DNA of 64,000 nt. Source: Cornus controversa. Taxonomy: Eukaryota; Streptophyta; Magnoliopsida; Cornales; Cornaceae. The stretch is taken from the NCBI GenBank assembly GCA_026545225.1, contig CM048845.1, positions 99,829,033 through 99,893,032 on the forward strand, read 5' to 3'. The notes below the pieces were generated by a model. The model saw nothing but the letters and a program-made list of their open reading frames with translations. It was not told where the DNA came from and searched no databases. Made by a program: the position numbers and the translations under genes. Every line of letters starts with the position of its first letter. The first letter of the stretch is position 1. Positions 60,201-64,000 of this stretch are shown here, one piece after another.

Positions 60201-63200
60201 CTCTACTCATTGTGGCCAAGGAAAAGGTCATGGATTCAATTTCGTGTCCATGCGAAGATAGTTATGCTTCAAAGATATGCACAACATTTCGACAATGTGT
60301 CAAGAGCGAATTAGGGGCACTTATTGATTATGAATATAGATTAATGGGCAGAAAGGAGGAGGAAAAGTTGATTCAGATGTGTGATGAGAGGAAGGAGGTG
60401 ATGATGTCTATACTGCTGTTGCTTGAAATCTTTGAGAGGGCTGGTGCTGCTATTGGAGCATATGTTCAATCAGATCGAAGTAATGTAAGTTTCAACAATT
60501 CTTGTTTTCTCATTCTTTGTGCTTCTTGTTTCGCACAACTTGGGAAAGACATGTGATTCATTCGGCGATGGCAAGGCTATTTGGAGGTTTACAAGTACAC
60601 TGGACCATGGTATTCCTTTTGGTTATTCCATTTCTATGTTTGTCATGGAGGAAGTTATTTATTTTCTTGTTTGTATTGTGAGGTTAAGAGCCATGTCTTG
60701 GCATGTTCCATGGACAAAATCTTTGCTAAGTCCATTGTGTTGAGTCACTTCTTCAGTTCGATCTTTGTTGGCACTGAAGTTCTGATTGAACTTCAGATAC
60801 CTACCGAGCCAACATCGAATCAACTTGGTTCTTCAAGAGGAACAATCATACAAATTATGAAAGGTGAGTAGCCTAGAAGACCACAGACTTAATTTGATTA
60901 ATTAATAATTTAGAAGGATTAGAAATTTCCTAATTAAACAAGGAAATTTGTCAAACCTGATTTAAGAAAAATTGTGAAATTGGGGATTAGTTAAGACTTA
61001 TTTGGGTTTAATTAGGTAGTTGAATTGTATCACTTTTGGATGACTTACAAAGTGTTTTGAAATATACTTTCCTTGGGACTTGAACACATTAGAACAAGTT
61101 CTGAATGCGCATACAATTGATACCTATGTTGGGAATTAACTGCTGTGAAAACGTTGACCCATTGGGTTTTCCATGTAAATCTAGTGTCTTTCTTACTACT
61201 TTCTAGTTCAGTTATTTTTTTGTTTACTTGATTATTTGTTTGGTTGATTAGTTTTCATAACTTAAATTAATTGATTGATTGTCTTTTATCAAATTATAAA
61301 TTGGATAAAAATGATGCAATTAATTGATTAAAACTAAAATCAAGCAAAAGTTAATCAGAGTTGATTAGGACCTATTCACCACCTTCTACATCCTATGAGC
61401 TTCTGCAGTGCAACTGAGACACATTTTGAGATTATTATTTGGCGTTTCCTTACAGGCACCAAAGGAACAGGTTGCTCAAGAACTTGCAAGTCTTTTTGCA
61501 GAAGCAGGCTTCATTTTGAGTTCCGAAGACACTGATTTAAGTGATATAATGGACGGGTTTGTAATTCATGCACTCTAGTAATTTCTTTTTCTTTTTCATG
61601 CTTTCCATCCTTTAGTCAGGGTTGTAATTGTGAATGAGATAAATTTGAAATTTTTGGAAAAAGAAAAAAGAAGGGAAACACTCGATCAACCTCCTCCCCC
61701 AACCCCCTCAACAAAAAGAAAAGAAAAAGAAAGAAACCCTCAAGAAAAAGAATAACACACATAAATGCATGCATGTGCCAATTGATGATGTAGTACTACT
61801 GAATGGTACTTCTATCTGACACATACTTTGTGTGATTGCAGAAGTTGCCCAGTGGAGCTGGTCTTGGAAAAGTCGAGCAATTCTGTTTACAAACGAATAG
61901 AACAACCAGGTCATTTATTGATTTCTTCTTCCTCAAATACTTTGGCGGGGCTTTATTTTGGTTTTTAAACATCAAAGAAGAGAAGGAATGTAGAATACAT
62001 ACACGATTTTTTAACTTGGTTTTTTGTTTCCCTAATGCAGAAGAGCCTACTGAAAGTAGATATCAGAAACAGGGCATCCATGTGCCACCTTACTCACAAC
62101 CAAGCAGTTTTTCTGATGAGAATGTAAGAAAATGAACAAGTTGTTTGTGTTGGATGGTTTTTCTTTTTCTTTCCTTTTTAAATTATGTTTTCTTCCCTTT
62201 ACTTACTATAGTGTGTAGGTTTGTATTCCTACTGTTTTTTTTTTCTTCTTAGAAGCATGGATACGAATACGACCACGGATTCACATGGCAAATCCGTAAA
62301 AGTAGGACACGGATATGGCGAGAACCTGGCAATAAAATATATATTTTTATATTGACATTATATTATATTTGACATATAAATATTTTGCGGATGTAGATAT
62401 TTTATTTATTTGTGTATATATGCATATATATATACAAATACACTTTATTTGGTGACTCCTGTTTTACCTCCATGCCTAATCCTTCAATATAAATTTGTAT
62501 AAACCTTTAATTTGAATTTTCAACGATTATGCTTTTCCATGTTAAAAGAAAGTCTTATCAAACGTTTAGGATTTAATGGTCATATGTTACCACATTTTCA
62601 AGAAGCGGCAGTCATGATGGACACATCCAAATGGGTCGGACATGTGTTCAAGAAGTGTCAGTGTCAGACACGGATATGACTCTTTCTTAGAAGTTTCTAC
62701 ACTTCTTAGCCTTCTTTCACAATAATAAATTATATATTAACTTTATAGTGCTTGTAATGTACATGTTTGAAACCCCCCTGAAAAACATGAATATACTGTT
62801 TTCTTTTTTATAAATAAAAAAGTGAGATTAAACAGGGATCTAATGTTGAAGTGTGTTTATATGTCCACAAATTAGTTAACATACTGTTTTTAGTTACTAT
62901 TTTAGTCCTGAGTTTAATGTCAGCTTACTATGTAACCATGCTATTTGTTTTCCTTTGTTCAAGAAATATAAAAATAGGTTTCCTTCCGTGGATGCTGATA
63001 AATTAGTGTGTTATTTTAGTACTTTCTCAATTTCTCTGTTTTTGTGCTATTCACAAGAATTGATGTAAAACTTCTTTTTCTTCTTGATAAAAACCAAAGC
63101 GTGGTATGCCATATGGGCACTGGTGGTTGATTCGGGCTCGTTTGCCACGTGAGTCTTCAGTTTTGCGCTCTGCCCTCCAGCCCCTTCATGTACCCTGGAC

Positions 63201-63327
63201 ACCAAAAGCCAGTTTTTGTTCAGGATTTCCTAAAACTGTGGAAAAGCATTGTGTGCGGAATTTCATGTCAAACAAGCGATGGGCCTCTTTGGTATTAGCG
63301 GTCAAAAGGAGTACACGAGGCATATGA
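57265..63327 (+). CDS. Gene B: paralogue of gene A, 710 aa, 13 coding exons
   Basis: Predicted exons: 57265-57276, 57460-57845, 58008-58077, 58209-58592, 58837-58945, 59215-59336, 59671-59774, 59888-59966, 60098-60484, 61456-61556, 61842-61909, 62041-62123, 63100-63327. The frame is open throughout; exon 11 has a weaker donor (GTCATT). Order, phases and many exon lengths match gene A (70, 79, 387, 101 and 83 bp are identical). Exon 2 lacks the acidic N-terminal tract of gene A but keeps FPLHYAANLLLPDLTECFLEIGVQADLRC. Exon 7 is much shorter (104 against 230 bp) without losing frame, so the second ankyrin-like unit is reduced. The C-terminus again starts RGMPYGHWWLIRARLPRESS. Intron 9 is about 970 bp against 146 bp in gene A. 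Function unknown; probably functional, since both copies keep frame. Confidence 0.75.
57331..57435. repeat. Two-copy tandem repeat (~53 bp) in intron 1 of gene B
   Basis: GCCATTGATAATCAATC and TATGAAAAGCCCATTTT each occur twice in direct order. Confidence 0.85.
62256..62683. mobile_element. 428-bp insertion in intron 12 of gene B, 10-bp direct repeats
   Basis: Bounded by TTCTTAGAAG at 62246-62255 and 62684-62693. The interior starts CATGGATACGAATACG and ends AGACACGGATATGACTC; both ends share GGATA and ACACGG words but no clean inverted repeat. A 9-11-bp duplication suggests a Mutator-like non-autonomous element. Absent from gene A. Confidence 0.5.
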
Positions 63328-64000
63328 ATTTCTTAGTGCCATTTTTGCAGGGTATGATGGGATTATTTGAACCGTTATATCTATCAAGGTTCTTATTCCT
63401 TTCTTGTTTTTGCATAGTTTAAGACCTCATCTGTTCTCTTCATGCTCTGCGTTGATTTAGTTGTGTTGTGTGGGATACAGATCTTCCAACTTGTTTTTAT
63501 AGGATATCTTCATACCTGCAAGCTTCCTGCCATATAAATTTTACTCATTTTGTATATAGTTGTGCTATATGAAGTTTGGTTTGATTTTATGCAAGCAAAA
63601 AATTCTATTTCCCTCCACATGAAAAAATGTTGGATATCTGGTTGATACTTTTTCAGGTTTTATTTGTAAAGCAGGGAAGTTGTTAAAGAGGATGAGTAGT
63701 AGTTTTTTTTTTTCTTCTGGTGTAAATTCTTGTGTTATGATTGTAAGACTAAATCCGAATCCATACACATGCTTAAAACACACAATAAACTGAACATATC
63801 TGCGGAAGCCATTAATAAACTCAGAAGCTAAGCCTTGAAGAAATTCAATCTTTTATTGCTCTGGTCCTCCACTCTCTCCACTTGTGCTTACGTCTCTAAA
63901 TGGGGCATGACTAACCGTATAGAGCGTATCTGTGAGAGTGGGGACCAAGCTATATATATGAAGATATTTGATCAAATCCCTCCTATCAAGGGAACAATTA
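63328..64000. other. Gene B 3' flank and unassigned DNA
   Basis: 63.33-63.7 kb is colinear with the gene A 3' flank (TTGGATATCTGGTTGATA against TAGATATCTGGCTGATA). From about 63.79 kb the sequence changes character (TTTTATTGCTCTGG, AGCTATATATATGAAG) and may be the edge of another repeat; not identified. Confidence 0.4.

Noticed and set aside
60485-61455. Extra coding exon within the long intron 9 of gene B
   Set aside because: The open frames there (60519-60871) have no counterpart in gene A, and the exons on either side join in phase without them.
61708-61914. Reverse-strand frame overlapping exon 11 of gene B
   Set aside because: It is a shadow of the exon and of a poly-A/G-rich intron stretch.

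Overview
The window is nuclear DNA of a dicot-type flowering plant. It is AT-rich, carries plant-type LTR retrotransposons (Ty3/gypsy of the Athila and Tat/Ogre types, and Ty1/copia), short MITEs, and multi-exon host genes with GT-AG introns. I cannot name the species from sequence alone. There is no CRISPR array, rRNA gene or convincing tRNA gene.

Layout. 1-25.9 kb is a nest of LTR retrotransposons. An Athila-like element runs in from the left edge and ends in a 3' LTR at 5529-7156. A reverse-strand scrap of a Tat-like element follows, then a second Athila-type LTR with primer-binding site (7687-9191). A Tat-like element (9329 to about 23042) has inserted just after that, and it is itself split by a young reverse-strand Athila-like element (14017-19246) with a perfect ATGGA target duplication. 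An Athila LTR in reverse orientation and copia scraps close the nest. 26-29.5 kb is AT-rich DNA holding a long-terminal-inverted-repeat element, a tandem segmental duplication and Tourist-type MITEs.

Two host genes on the + strand, at 29978-35201 and 57265-63327, are paralogues with the same 13 coding exons. They encode predicted proteins of 792 and 710 residues with weak ankyrin-like repeats. Each protein is built from two related modules with matching exon boundaries, so an intragenic duplication came before the gene duplication. Both models read through without a stop or frame break. Their function is unknown.

Between the genes (35-57 kb) lie a foldback element with a triplicated arm (about 37.94-38.96 kb); a tandem duplication of about 2.5 kb that carried along the 5' LTR of a copia element (39.4-43.8 kb); the copia element itself (43187-47379, TSD AAATG); a GAGCTCG-rich repeat; and a reverse-strand relic of a replication protein A (RPA70) C-terminal-domain gene. 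The relic is split by a non-coding Tat-like element (49905-52596).

The most unusual object is that non-coding element. It is bounded by a perfect 5-bp direct repeat (CTTCA), yet both outer ends are the U5 end of the LTR: the left LTR begins with an inverted 174-bp copy of its own 3' part. It carries five exact 141-bp tandem units related to those in the coding Tat element at 20.8-21.2 kb, a very GC-rich block and a tRNA-like stretch. Other oddities are a 115-bp miniature LTR inserted in another LTR, GATCGATC palindrome clusters in both Athila-like elements, and independent intron insertions in the two paralogous genes. All coordinates were read by eye and splice sites are predictions.
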